DNA of 41,367 nt from positions 1 to 41,367 of the forward strand of contig JAJOHG010000230.1 of NCBI GenBank assembly GCA_021029095.1. Reading direction: 5' to 3'. Position numbers and translations under genes: made by a program. Positions within the stretch are counted from its first letter, which is position 1. The number at the start of each line of letters is the position of its first letter. The stretch comes from Phellopilus nigrolimitatus. Its lineage: Eukaryota > Basidiomycota > Agaricomycetes > Hymenochaetales > Hymenochaetaceae. Under the pieces are notes generated by a model, which saw nothing but the letters and a program-made list of their open reading frames with translations, was not told the origin of the DNA and did no database searches. This document shows, piece by piece, positions 1 through 9,810 of the stretch.

Positions 1-779
1 ACAACGAACGTATCTGGTTTCATTCTCGGATCGCCGACTATCGACCACTATGGTGACATGACTGTGAGGCAACTGCACGTTCCGAATTACTTTGTCATGA
101 CATAATTTCTGTCAAACAGGTGGTGAATCATCGTACCGGCGATACTTGTGTGCTGAGTTTCAAGCCTCGTGGCTGGCGTGGGAAAGACGCCTTCGAGATC
201 CTCGGGCAAGTCATGGACGCCAGTGGCACCGTAATGCTCGAAATCGCTGGTCGATGGAACAGCCAGCTCGTCGCACGTGCAATAGGGACGGGCATTGGCG
301 TTCTGCACCCAGATGTCGCTGTCCAGACTCCCGCCTCGCCGTCAACGTCTAGAGAATTCATTCGCCTCTGGCGGAACACCGAGAAGCCGACCGCGCCGTT
401 CAACCTTACCCCTTTCGCGATCACTCTTAATGACCTACCGGAAAAGACGCTTCGACCGTTCATCTGCCCGACGGACTGCAGGCTGCGCCCCGACCAGCGG
501 GCATTCGAGCTTGGCAAATACGAACGCGCGAACGAGCTGAAGAGCAATCAAGAAGACTTCCAGCGCATGACGCGACGTGCGCGTGAAGAGGGCCGGATAG
601 CGCCCCATCGTCCGCGGTGGTTTGAGGCGAAGACCGAGCCGGAAACTGGTGAGCGCGTTTGGGAGCCGGTGCGGACGGACAGCGGGGAGCTAGCATACTG
701 GAAAGAGCGGGAAGCTGTATGGAGGGAAAGCAAACCTTGGAGTGATGTCGAGACAATATTTATTGACGATGAACCTTAG
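1..779 (+). CDS. Oxysterol-binding protein (OSBP/Osh family), C-terminal part
   Basis: This is the 3' end of an OSBP-related lipid transfer protein; the 5' part lies outside the window. Two exons are visible, 1-63 and 120-779, joined in phase 0 over a 56-bp GT-AG intron (64-119). Together they encode about 240 residues. Family hallmarks are GDMTVVNHRTGD, FKPRGW.GKDA.E..G, the block PTDCRLRPDQRAFE followed by a lysine/glutamate-rich helix, and PRWFEAKTEPETGE near the end. Proteins of this family bind sterols or phosphoinositides in a beta-barrel and move them between membranes at contact sites. The EQVSHHPP signature normally precedes this part and is not visible. The length from the first visible block to the stop suits a short Osh4/Kes1-like or a longer Osh protein; the missing N-terminus prevents a choice. 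The family call is secure. Confidence 0.93.
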
Positions 780-1184
780 TGTTTCAATCGTGATGGACAA
801 AGCGGATCGGAAAGGTTGTATGATCAAATCAATTGTACGTAGGTTATCGTAGAATAGGTTTCACATCTATAATAGAATGGACGTCACTCTTTTGTGTCAT
901 TCTCGCGAGGATCTTGGAAGGTGTTCCAACGCGAATAATTTATTTAATGCACCCTTGACTACCGGTTAACATTGGTTTTGATTGTGGCCGGTCTAACACA
1001 ATGAAGAACCCGAGCCACAAAACACGCGCTCGCTTGGACGCACATCAAAGCAGCCACCACAATGTGGCTGGGTTGGTATTCCAAATGAAAAGGTCTATTG
1101 GGGTTTATTTGTTTCACTTAATTTCGCAAAACCTTTATATTCTGAAGCTCATCAACCTCTCTTCGCTTTCTCAGACTCAAAGCT
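780..1184 (+). other. Intergenic region
   Basis: This stretch lies between two genes on the same strand. It should hold the 3' UTR of the oxysterol-binding protein gene and the promoter and 5' UTR of the next gene. I see no conserved coding signal. A short open frame from 1001 runs into the next gene in another frame and looks like chance. Confidence 0.5.
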
Positions 1185-2661
1185 ATGTCTTCTCGCTCGA
1201 AGGGGACCAAGAGGCAGGCTTCAACAGAGACGTTGAGGGCCTCCGTCCAGGAAAAGAAAGCGCACTACTTGGCTGAAAGGGAATCTAGGGACACCACGAA
1301 AACATTCGGAGCTGGAATCGCTCGCTCATCGTCACCGGTTTCGTCTAGGTCCAAGTCTAGTTCACGCACCCATCAGACACATGCTGCCGTGTCTACCAGC
1401 GCAAACGTGGGTGGAAAGAGGCATTCCCCCACAGAAGCCATCGTACGGGGCCGCCAGCCAACCATGTCACTTTCCAAGGTGAGCGTGCACGGTACATCCG
1501 TTGAGCGTGAGAGGGCGCCGCTCAAGACGAGCGAGATGGAGAACACGTCCGAGGTACTTGAGTGTAGTTCGGACACGACAACCAAGACGACGCCCAGCGT
1601 ATTGCAGGATTCGCTCAAGCAGATAAGCGTCCCGTTTATCGACCCCGACTCTGAACCCGACTCTGGCTCCGACTCCGATTCTCCTCCCCCGACCTCGCCT
1701 CCGTCTTCGGCGGACTCGTCAACCGAGACCATTCGAATCAAGGGCGGGGAATGGAAGCCGTTTTCATTGTCCCAATCCTCTTTCGCCTTACCTCCACTCA
1801 CAACTCGTGAGGCAGCCAGTGCAGGTTCTCGACCTGCATCTTCGGATTCAGGTGTTGAAGCCAACCTAGTCGGGCGCGCTGATCCTGTCCTGCCCGCTTC
1901 GCAACCGCTAAAGAACTTCTTCAAGAGCGCTTATGCACGGCGCCTCGCCATCGCTCCGCAAAAGTTGAACCTCCTCGAAGCACTATCGCCTGAGCCACAA
2001 CACAAGCCATCTGACGTTGACTTGAAGATCTTTCCTTCAGAGAAGCATGCGACGTTCTGGGACACGAAAGACGGGTAAGCAGTGCACTTGGAATTCAAGT
2101 AGTCCGAGTCGCTTATTCATGAAACATGGTAGGAATCACTTGACGTGGATGTGTAGAGTCGCTTTGTTTGATCCGAATGGAAAAACGCTTCCTCTTCATG
2201 CGCAGTTGACATTCCGCTCGTGGATGGAGGACAACATCCGAGGACGTGAGTGCTCGGCCAATCCCGAGTTTGTGAAAAAATTCGAAGGACCCGTTGGACC
2301 AGCAGAAGGTGCCTCAAAAACAATGGAATCTTGGGGTGGTGCTACAACGTATGCCAGTGGATGGAGGAAGGACCGGGGTTCCTGGTCTAAGTGGTTCAGC
2401 GTGCAGATCCCTGTCGAGATCTTCGCGCACAGGGAAACGCGCAGTTTCCGGGCAGCAGCAGCAATCACCTTCAGGAAGATGATCGGAGAAGAGGAGACGC
2501 TAAATGCTGAGACAGATGTGACCATATCACATCTCTATAGCGCGCGTGAGATGGGGCGCGAATTAGGGAGGATAGTCGATGGGTCGAAGTCCAAGCCGGA
2601 TCGTTCGCGAGCCTTCCAGAGAATCCATGGATCTGTACGGAAATTACATATCTTGAACTGA
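1185..2661 (+). CDS. Unrecognised protein with Ser/Asp-rich N-terminal half
   Basis: The model has two exons, 1185-2074 and 2133-2661, joined over a 58-bp intron (donor GTAAGC, acceptor TAG) that restores one frame and gives about 472 residues. The N-terminal half is low in complexity: Ser/Thr/Lys-rich at the start, then an acidic block around residues 148-162 with Asp-Ser-x repeats, then Pro/Ser-rich sequence. This suggests disorder and possible CK2 sites. The second exon looks folded. It starts with RNHLTWMCRVALFDPNGK, contains several Trp-rich turns (SWMEDN, SWGGATTYASGW, WSKWFSVQIPVE) and ends in a charged helix. I do not recognise the family. The start is the first ATG of the long frame. 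Intron removal in phase and composition unlike a shadow frame support a real gene; its function is unknown. Confidence 0.65.
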
Positions 2662-2798
2662 CAGAGAAAGCCGTTGGTGCGTTCAAGAATCAAGCAAAGT
2701 AGGGAGGCGAGAGGAAGAGGAACATCTACCCACCACATTAATTTTAAAGAATACATTCGTAAAGTCCAACAAATTTTGTATTCACTTCAGAATCAATA

Positions 2799-5700
2799 TT
2801 AGATCTTCCTTCTTTTCAAAACCTTTCGAGATGACGAGCTTGAGGATGGTAGAGTATGTCGACTCGAAGGTATATGTTGACTCAGAGGCGGCCCCGGCAA
2901 GTCGGAGGGCCCCATATATGGTTCCCTAAACCGTGATAATGGCTCGCTGAGTATGTTTTCACCGGGAATGTCGACGCGCAAGTAATCATAGGCAGCTATT
3001 GCGTGTCCCATTCCCCAAGCTTCGGACGCCTGACGCTCGATTTCGGACATAACCGCCCGGCGTCTATCATGGCGATTCGGGGAAGGGGCCGGAAACCTGT
3101 CGCAGAAAAAGGACTAGTCAGTATATGTCAAAAAGGTATAGTTTAAAGTCATGTCAGCGTACTTTCCGCTGAAGTGGTTCAGTATGAGCCTTTGCGCGTT
3201 GATGGACCGCGCAAAAGTACCTGCCATGCCTGGCGTCGAGTGCCCCTTTGCTACCGTCTTCTCTAGAATAATTTGCGGTGCTTTTTTGTCCCCACGGAGA
3301 GTGCGGTCGATTTCTACAGGTATGTGTGCGTCTGTAGCTTCGTGCACGAGGAGAGTGGCGTTCTGCGCTAGGCTCGTGATTGCGAATGGGTCACTGGTGT
3401 CCCCCAGGGCGACTATCTTACGGTTTAGGTGGCTTGTCTCTCGGAAGACGTATCCCAAACAGGGAGCTGGAATTTTATTAAGATGGGGGAATGATAATAA
3501 TGAGTTGATGACAAGGAGCATGCAATTACCTCGATGATTGAGTGGTGCGGCGTCAATGCCTATGTTCCCGGCGACAGCAAAGTCGACCCACTGCCCCGTA
3601 GAGTTAGACAAGATATTGCGGCCGGTGGACTCGCCGTGATGCATGTCGTGCAGATCACACGATGTAGGCGTATCGGTGGGCGTGAGGAGCTCGTGCACGA
3701 CGTATCGCTCCGTGAGCTCCGTTCTGGTCATGTTCAGGATGCTGCGGACGAAGGTGCGCAGACCGGCGGGGCCGTACAGTTCTACGAGAGGCTGGTTATG
3801 TGTCCGAGATTGGTAAAACGTCAGGCCTTTATTCAAGTCTTTCGCGAAAAGAAAGAAGGTGTATACCGGCTTTGATCGAGGAGGTTGCGGAGCGCCTGCT
3901 GCTTGTCGGAGGGTGGTGGCTAGCAATGTGATGATGCCCATACAATGATCGACTGAGAGACATATGATTAGTCCTCCCATCAGTGTTTGGTAGGTTAAGA
4001 ATAGCTACAATGAAGATGAGTTATGAATATCTTGGTAACCTTGGAAGTTTTCAGCCGCTTCTGACCGTTCCGCTCTGGCTGGAGGGCGAACTGGCGCGTC
4101 GTGCCCTCCGCGCAGTCGACCACTTTCAAATAGAGGGAAATGGAGCTGCACTGTCAGAATTTAATGGCGATTTTGACGGTCGTTACTGGACAAAATAGTG
4201 GACTTAGACTTGAGATAGTGATGATCATCGATGATCATCGATGATCATCGATGATCACTAGTGATCACTGGTGAAAACCAAGTCTAAGAGCTATTCATCG
4301 ACGATCACTAGTGATCACTAGTGATCGTCGATGAATGGGCACTTGGTTTTCATTGTTCACTAGTGATCACTAGTGATCATTAATGAATGGGGACTTGGGT
4401 TCACTGTTCATCAGTGATCATCAATGAATGTCGTGCTTCGACTTGAGTATTCACCAGTCATTGATGAACAGTGAAATTCTATTTATTCAAGTCTAATAAA
4501 AAGCCTCATAAATGAGCAATGATCAGTGAATGGACTTGACTGGCATTCACCACTCATCAGTGAGTGGTGAATGCCTCAAATCCGAGATCATCCGACAAAA
4601 AAGACTATAATTTAATGTTTAGTAGTAACACAGCCGCAAACTGTGATCGACGTTCTGCTTCGTCCTGGTACGCGATATCGGGCGGACACCCGCCCTCGTT
4701 CCCACGCTCTCGTCCAACCCAGCTCTCTGAGTTTTCAAGAGGACCTTTCCGTCTCGTCTGCACAATCCATTATGTCCGTATGCAGCTTTGGAAGCTGACG
4801 CATAACGCTATGCATGAACATCACTGTCGACTACGATGGCCCAAGGACACTCGACACCTCGTCGCTTGTGAGCTTGGACGAATACAAGAACCGCAATAGC
4901 AGCGGCTCTTCGCTGTCTCTTTCATTTGGATCAGCGGCACACACCGAACCGGAGGATTATAGTGTTACTGACAGCTTGAGGGACACCAGGTTACTCGTGC
5001 AAAAGACGAAGACAGTACGGCAGGAGTGGGTCGACAGTGCAGGACTTCCACTCCTTGTCCGGCTTGAAGTCTGAGTCTGACGCAAGCGCGTTCGATGGTA
5101 CGTCCTTGGCGTCTTACTTCCGGTGTTTTTCTACAAAGTTGTGCTTAATATGCCGTTCAGCGCATGGCCGATGATGAGGTGCTCAAGAAGTACAACTTCA
5201 GAGCACCCGGTCTCTCTGCCTCAACTGCCAAGGAGTTCCCCGTCATCTTCAAGCTCGCATCCCAGCTCAGACCTCCGGTCGAAACGATTTCACTTGCGCA
5301 CAACGATATACAACAAGGAGTACATTTGGCGAGCGTGCCCCATTATCTCTCTCACCTCCGTAACCTGTCCTTGGAAGGCAATAAGATTAAATTCTGGAAG
5401 GATGTGGATTAATTCGCTGGCCGTAACCGGAAGTTGGTCTCACTTAGGGAAATCGTGTTCATCGGCAATTTTCTACGAGAAACTGAACTCCAGGCTGGAC
5501 GTGGAGAGGCATACCAAAGGTTAGTCCGCGATAGCAAATACTTTCTTCTGAAACACGTATTTAAAATGAGCAATGATAGTGGAATGACAAGAAGATTCCC
5601 ATCTCTTGAGGTGTTGGATCAAGAAGCAATAGCAAAGATATCTTTCATTGACCCTCCCGTCGCCTCTTCATCAAGTTCTGATCCTTATGCCCCCGCTCCT

Positions 5701-8700
5701 ACCTCATTCCCATTCCCAATGGCTGGCTCGTTCATCACTGGAGTTGACGGCTCTGTAATCAGTAATGTTCTCGCTCGGTAAGATTGCATGCTCCTGTTCG
5801 CACTTCGCTATACCAATGCTCATGTTCGCCTAGATTCTTGCCTCTCTTTGATTCCCAACGCCAGGCGCTAGGGGACGTTTATGACCCGAACGCCACCTTT
5901 TCGTACACCGCTTATACTCAAATTCCGCCGCGTGTGCGTATCCAGGGCTGGCACACATCGAAGGAGATGCCCAACCAGCGCAAGCTTGAATGGGGCCCCT
6001 GGCTTAACAACGCTGCAGGTGGCTCTCGCAACCTTAACTATGAGCGCTCGCGGAATGCGACGACGGGGCTCGAGCGCGAGCTGCGCAGTCTGCATACAGG
6101 CCCGGACGAGATCGTGCGCGCAATTCTCCTTCTCCCGAAGACGCGCCACGAGATCGCAGGTTCGGCAGAAAAGTTCTGCATCGACGCGTGGCCAGTCGGG
6201 CAGGGTGCCGCGACGATGCTGTTCTTGTGTATACATGGGGAGTTCGCCGAAGGTGCGCCTTCTGATGCTCGACTGCGTCCTTCAACTCGTACTGATATTC
6301 TCTCACTGCTGTACTTCAGAGCCATGCCAAGGCATCCGCTCATTCGACCGATCATTCGTCCTTGCACCAGCTCCTGCGGGATCGAGGCACGCTCATACAC
6401 ATATTTCGATCTTTTCATTGCCTGACGTCAGTCTAACAGAGCTACTTTGAACAACTGGACCGTCACCATTCTCTCCGACCATCTGACCGTCCGCCTGTAC
6501 TCAAGCCCAGAGGCATGGAGCCCGGGCCCACTCAAGGTCCAAGGCGAAGGCAAGGGGTCGAGACAGCGGCAAGTGACGCCGCAGCCGCAGGCTCCGGCCA
6601 CACAGGTCTTGAATCCTAAGGTGCAAGCGCAGCTCAGCGCAATTGTGCGTCATTTTTCCTTCATTATTGATCTCTTCGGTGTTTGACTGACCTTCTGCTT
6701 TGCGTAGCCTGAGCCGCAGCGCAGTCTTGTGCTGGCGATCTGTCAGCGGACGAACCTGAACATCAAGTTTGCAGCGGACTGCCTTGATATGAACGGGTGG
6801 GACGTGGAGAAAGCCATGATGAATTTCGAGCAGGTCAAAGTGCGATTTCTCGTCCCTTCTGCTGTATGACAGGATTGATACTGATATCTCTGTTTTGTTT
6901 TTTTATTTTGTTTCGTTCTAACATCTAGAAAAATGAGCGGTCCGCAGCTTTCGAGCGGCTGAAACTGTCCGAATCCTCCGAGCCCATCGAGTGAAACACG
7001 CAATGGTTGCGCGACCAGACGTTGCACGCTATCAACGGCACCATGACACCCGAGTCTGTCATCTCCGATGGCTCCTCGGTCGCGGCGATGATCTAGATAC
7101 ACAGAGCCTATTTGACGGCGACCTCGCACTGCAGCAAGACAACGGCCGCTACTACTATACGTACAGGTCTGGGAGCTCGTCGTCCGCCGCATCCGCGTCA
7201 GCTGCTCACGACGACGTCAGCATCGGCGAGCACGGCAGCCACCGCGTCGCGGACTGGCGCAATCCGAAGCTACAATGGCTTGCATCTCTTGCGCAGCCCC
7301 AGTCCAAGTCCGGCTCCTCCGACTACCCCTCCCCCTCCTCGTCGTCGAATCGCCACTCTGCGTCCTCGTCGACCTCCGACCCACTTCCACGCACCGCGGA
7401 TACCCCGGCCGAGGTCCTGCCGCCCGCATGCACGGACTGCTCCGCGTGCAGCGGCGTCCTGCTCGACACGTTCCGCTACGTGTGCTCGACGTGCGGGGAG
7501 CGCACGCCGCGCCCGCGTGCGAGTCCCGATGCGAATGGGCACGCAAATGGTTATTCGGACGGAAAGGACAAGGCGCGCGCCATCGCCGACGTGTCGATGT
7601 TCGACCCGCTCGCGTACCCGCCGCGCGCACACACGAACGGTAAGCCGTTCCCTGCGCCCGCTACCCACACTCCCCTCCGCGCCCTCCGTGCCCTCTGCGT
7701 CGTCCGCGTCATTGTCGTCGACGGTCGCGGGCGACGGCGGGTACGAACTGTGCACGGGCTGCTTCGAGATGGCCGGCGTGCTGCATGCGCTGGTGGGCGG
7801 CTCGGCGCCTGATGAGCCGACCTCGGCTTCTCCGGAGGACCAGCGAACGCTGAGCCAGCTGCGGAGCGCGGCGCCGAGGCAGAAGGCCCACTTCTGTCAT
7901 GCATACCTTGAGAAGCTGTGGAGCGCGTCGGGGTGGAAAGACGTCGGTGCGTGACTCGTCTCTTTTTGATCTCGATATTAGCGGATGCTGAGCAGTCTGG
8001 ATGGTGCAGAGCAAGATAATATAAGTGAATGTACGATCTGCAACACCTCTTTGACAGCGCAGCGCTACAAATGTGCATTGTGCAAGAATTTCGTACTCTG
8101 CCGCGCATGCTACAGGTACGTGTCACCACCAATCATGATGTCCCTTGAACTTGTCTTTTTCTCTAGCCAAGTACACGAAATCCATCCTTCACACGCTTTC
8201 CTCAATGTTCCCGTCCGGCCGCACCGTTCGCGAAGCGAGCCTGACCTGGAGCTGACAAATAACTTGAATGTCGACGGACTCAGGGACGAATGTAGGCCAT
8301 TCGTATCTATTTATTTTAAGCTACTGCGGCCCGTGGACCATCCAATTGAATCGCAATTTGCTATTCTGCCTATTCTGTACGTCCCCATCACATTTCCTTC
8401 AGATATCGTTTTTTGTAAACTAACATCTGTTCGCGGATGCCAGGTACGGGCAGCTGGCAGGTCCAGCAGGCCGACTCAACTCCTCTCATCCCAAAGGTCC
8501 ATACGCCCTTTCATGTCCGGAAAACCCGTCCCTTTTTTTGACGTATTTGCATCTGCTCTCCCAGCTTATCTCGCGACGCTCTACCACAATGCGGCGCTGT
8601 GTGACCACTGCATGAACCGCATCAAGGGCGAGTGGTTCCGTTATGTGTACTGCGCGAAGGATCTCTGCGATGTGTGCAAAAACTTGAATGCGCACGCGCA

Positions 8701-9810
8701 CGATCGCACCCATTTCTTCTACGTTTTCAAGGCGCCGGTGAATTCCTTGTTCTCTTGTGCTTTAAGTTTTTGTGTCTCTTATTCTTACAACTCGGTTTAT
8801 TCTATTTTAGGTGGATATGCAGATCTTCAGGTGAGAATAAATGTCTCTGTGTCACGTTTTACCTGACCGTTCGTTGCTTCGCAGGATTGTTGCAGAGCTG
8901 GATAATCTGGAAGGGAGTCCGCCGGTGCTGAACTATCCCGTGTATTACTCGTAATGTCACTTCTGTTCGCTATCATTTTATTGCCAATTAGCATCACATG
9001 TATTTCGCCTTCATGTACTTCCAGTGCTTGTTGTATACGTAGCGGATGCATTTCAATCTTCTTGGAAGATTTATGGGTTGGCTCAAAGCGCAAAAAAGTG
9101 TAATCAAGACATAGTAACATGTTGAGGGGCACTCTAATTAATGTTTCTTTGGAAAAGAAAACTAGACAATGGATTGTTCAAGAGTGTGGCTTGAATGAGC
9201 TCCGGGATCTACCCTATGACGTGCCACCGACTGCAGCTTCGAAATGATGTGTTGTAAGGACATCGGGTCTGGTCGGAAAGGAGGTTATTTGTAATAAAAC
9301 TGGTCTGTCAAGTCATTTTCATTGATCATAAATGAACAATGATTAAGATTTGACTTTTGAAAATCATTACTCATTGATGATCATCAATGATCATCAATGA
9401 TTAGTAATCACTAGTGATCACTAGTAATCAATGAAAACATAACTTTTTTCATTGATGATCATTGATGACTAGTGAATTCCAAGTCTCCGTTCATCAATGT
9501 TCATCGATGATCACTAGTGATCACTAGTGATCATCGATGAATAGCTCTTGGACTTGGTTTTCACCAGTGATCACTAGTGATCATCGATGATCATCGATGA
9601 ATTTCCCAAGTCAAAGTCCAAAATCCCCAAGTCCAATGTTTTTTGTCCGATAGCGACCGTCATAGGCGATCGATGATACAAGGAATCAAATTTACACCAG
9701 AGATCGCCGTTGCCGAGGATATCCAAGACAAGACTCGAACATGAGCGGGAATCGGAGGGACCGCCTCCGCTCGACGTCCCTAGAAATGTTATGGACATAT
9801 CGCGCGACAT
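2799..9810 (-). CDS. Ribonuclease Z (tRNA 3' endonuclease), with a 5.6-kb first intron
   Basis: This metallo-beta-lactamase nuclease cuts the 3' trailer from tRNA precursors. Six exons on the minus strand keep one frame: 9810-9696, 4122-4009, 3952-3867, 3791-3530, 3466-3163 and 3096-2799, giving 392 residues. Exon 1 has the start-of-fold [18 protein letters not shown]. Exon 2 has [11 protein letters not shown]. The zinc motif HLHFDH (residues 74-79) is rebuilt exactly across intron 2. Later come NHRAPCLGYV, GDTSDPF (Asp215), HEATDAH (234-240), KGHSTP (267-271) and LNHFSGK (289-294). Introns 2-5 are 56-75 bp. Intron 1 is 5573 bp and contains a TIR element with two genes on the other strand. 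The length fits a short-form enzyme with a Ser-rich tail. ATG at 9810 is chosen; a second Met lies four codons in. Whether the long intron is spliced is unknown. Confidence 0.85.
4166..4171. repeat. Target-site duplication, left copy (GGCGAT)
   Basis: GGCGAT lies two bases outside the TGACGG start of the left TIR. The same six bases, in the same orientation, lie two bases outside the right TIR. A chance 6-bp match at both ends is possible but unlikely at this exact spacing. Confidence 0.6.
4174..4195 (+). repeat. Left terminal inverted repeat
   Basis: The repeat begins TGACGGTCG and ends GGACAAAA. It matches the reverse complement of 9641-9662 at 18 of 22 positions, with mismatches confined to pyrimidine changes in the middle. 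A GGACTT motif follows in both copies. Confidence 0.75.
4196..4541. repeat. Left subterminal array of palindromic repeats
   Basis: This is about 350 bp of short palindromes, mainly GATCATCGATGATC and CACTAGTGATCACTAGTGATC, and their one-base variants. They are spaced by copies of GACTTG/CAAGTC. The first 150 bp align closely with the reverse complement of the right array, including GGTGAAAACCAAGTC and AGAGCTATTCATCGA. Such arrays usually serve as transposase binding sites at element ends. There are no unique spacers, so this is not CRISPR-like. Confidence 0.8.
4542..4575. other. Perfect 15-bp hairpin at inner edge of left array
   Basis: GGCATTCACCACTCA (4542-4556) is followed by TCAG and then its exact reverse complement (4561-4575). 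The hairpin marks where the repeat array gives way to the gene cargo. The right array has no equivalent. It may be a cruciform-forming or transposase-contact site, or a scar of the cargo junction. Confidence 0.6.
4814..6993 (+). pseudogene. MEX67: MEX67/NXF1-type mRNA export factor copy, disabled
   Basis: MEX67 carries mRNPs through the nuclear pore. Recognisable parts in order are: the end of an RRM-like region (NITVDYDGP, 4817-4843); leucine-rich repeats (5164-5640: [48 protein letters not shown]); an NTF2-like domain (from about 5720 to 6530: [50 protein letters not shown]); and a C-terminal UBA-like domain (6709-6837: [23 protein letters not shown]). Introns are retained and mostly spliceable. 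Defects: the RRM is missing or scrambled upstream of 4814, a frameshift lies near 5070, an in-frame TAA sits in the LRR (5410-5412), and one intron would need a GC donor (after GSR, about 6388). The copy lies inside the TIR element. A functional MEX67 is expected elsewhere. Sequencing error could explain single lesions but hardly all of them. Confidence 0.72.
6994..8954 (+). pseudogene. ZZ-type zinc-finger protein copy, 5'-truncated and disabled
   Basis: The piece starts directly behind the MEX67 copy with no intergenic space. It encodes a linker ([15 protein letters not shown], then [10 protein letters not shown] in another frame), a Ser-rich stretch, and several Cys-rich ZZ-like fingers: [17 protein letters not shown] (7429-7506), [21 protein letters not shown] (8032-8109) and [18 protein letters not shown] (8600-8677). 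It ends [20 protein letters not shown]-terminal introns splice cleanly, for example 7946-8011, giving [14 protein letters not shown]. Defects: a frame change with TAG near 7095, a second frame change at 7640-7690 where a GTAAGC donor has no usable acceptor, and an in-frame TGA (6991-6993) upstream of [15 protein letters not shown] fingers bind protein partners, sometimes N-degrons or histone tails. The intact gene's role is unknown. Confidence 0.65.
8955..9299. other. Non-coding flank inside the element
   Basis: This stretch follows the stop of the ZZ copy and precedes the right repeat array. It is AT-rich and has no recognisable coding or repeat content. It may be the captured 3' UTR and downstream region of the ZZ gene. 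Confidence 0.45.
9300..9640. repeat. Right subterminal array of palindromic repeats
   Basis: It has the same repeat vocabulary as the left array (GATGATCATCGATG, CACTAGTGATCACTAGTGATC, CAAGTC/GACTTG) in inverted orientation. The outer 150 bp are closest to the left copy; the inner part diverges and favours ATTGATGATCATCAATG variants. Together with the TIR it defines the right end of the element. Confidence 0.78.
9641..9662 (-). repeat. Right terminal inverted repeat
   Basis: The repeat reads TTTTGTCC then CGACCGTCA on the + strand, the inverted partner of 4174-4195. It lies 34 bp from the RNase Z exon 1 splice donor (9695/9694 on the minus strand). Confidence 0.75.
9665..9670. repeat. Target-site duplication, right copy (GGCGAT)
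   Basis: This is the direct repeat of 4166-4171, two bases outside the right TIR. Removing the element and one copy leaves an intron of 74 bp between RNase Z exons 1 and 2. Confidence 0.6.

Larger units (their letters stand above)
4172..9664. mobile_element. 5.5-kb TIR DNA element carrying MEX67 and ZZ-finger gene copies
   Basis: The segment is bounded by inverted terminal repeats of 22 bp (4174-4195 and 9641-9662, 4 mismatches), each followed inward by about 340-350 bp of palindromic subterminal repeats in opposite orientation. GGCGAT occurs just outside both ends (4166-4171 and 9665-9670) as a likely target-site duplication. The element sits in intron 1 of RNase Z. The interior holds two cellular gene copies on the + strand and no transposase that I can see, so it would be non-autonomous. 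The captured genes keep their introns, which points to DNA-level capture and not retrotransposition. The superfamily is unclear: a 6-bp duplication does not clearly match hAT (8 bp) or Mutator (9 bp). An alternative is that a smaller TIR element inserted first and the gene block entered it later. Confidence 0.72.

Noticed and set aside
2799..4122. Metallo-beta-lactamase as an antibiotic-resistance gene
   Set aside because: The motifs are specific to tRNase Z (HLHFDH, KGHSTP, NHFSGK); the fold is shared but the function is tRNA processing.
4200..4560. Repeat array resembling a CRISPR array
   Set aside because: The units are overlapping palindromes without unique spacers of fixed length, the genome is eukaryotic, and the same array occurs inverted at 9300-9640 next to a TIR.
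7217..7755. Overlapping minus-strand frames in the ZZ region
   Set aside because: They are shadows of the GC-rich Ser/Pro/Arg coding sequence on the + strand.
4172..9664. Simple inversion between two repeat copies as the reason for the split RNase Z
   Set aside because: An inversion inside inverted repeats leaves the flanking exons just as far apart, so it cannot create the gap; an insertion with a target duplication can.
9574..9810. Short gene of 78 codons
   Set aside because: The first 38 codons are RNase Z exon 1; the rest reads through a splice donor (GTAAAT) into intron and repeat sequence.
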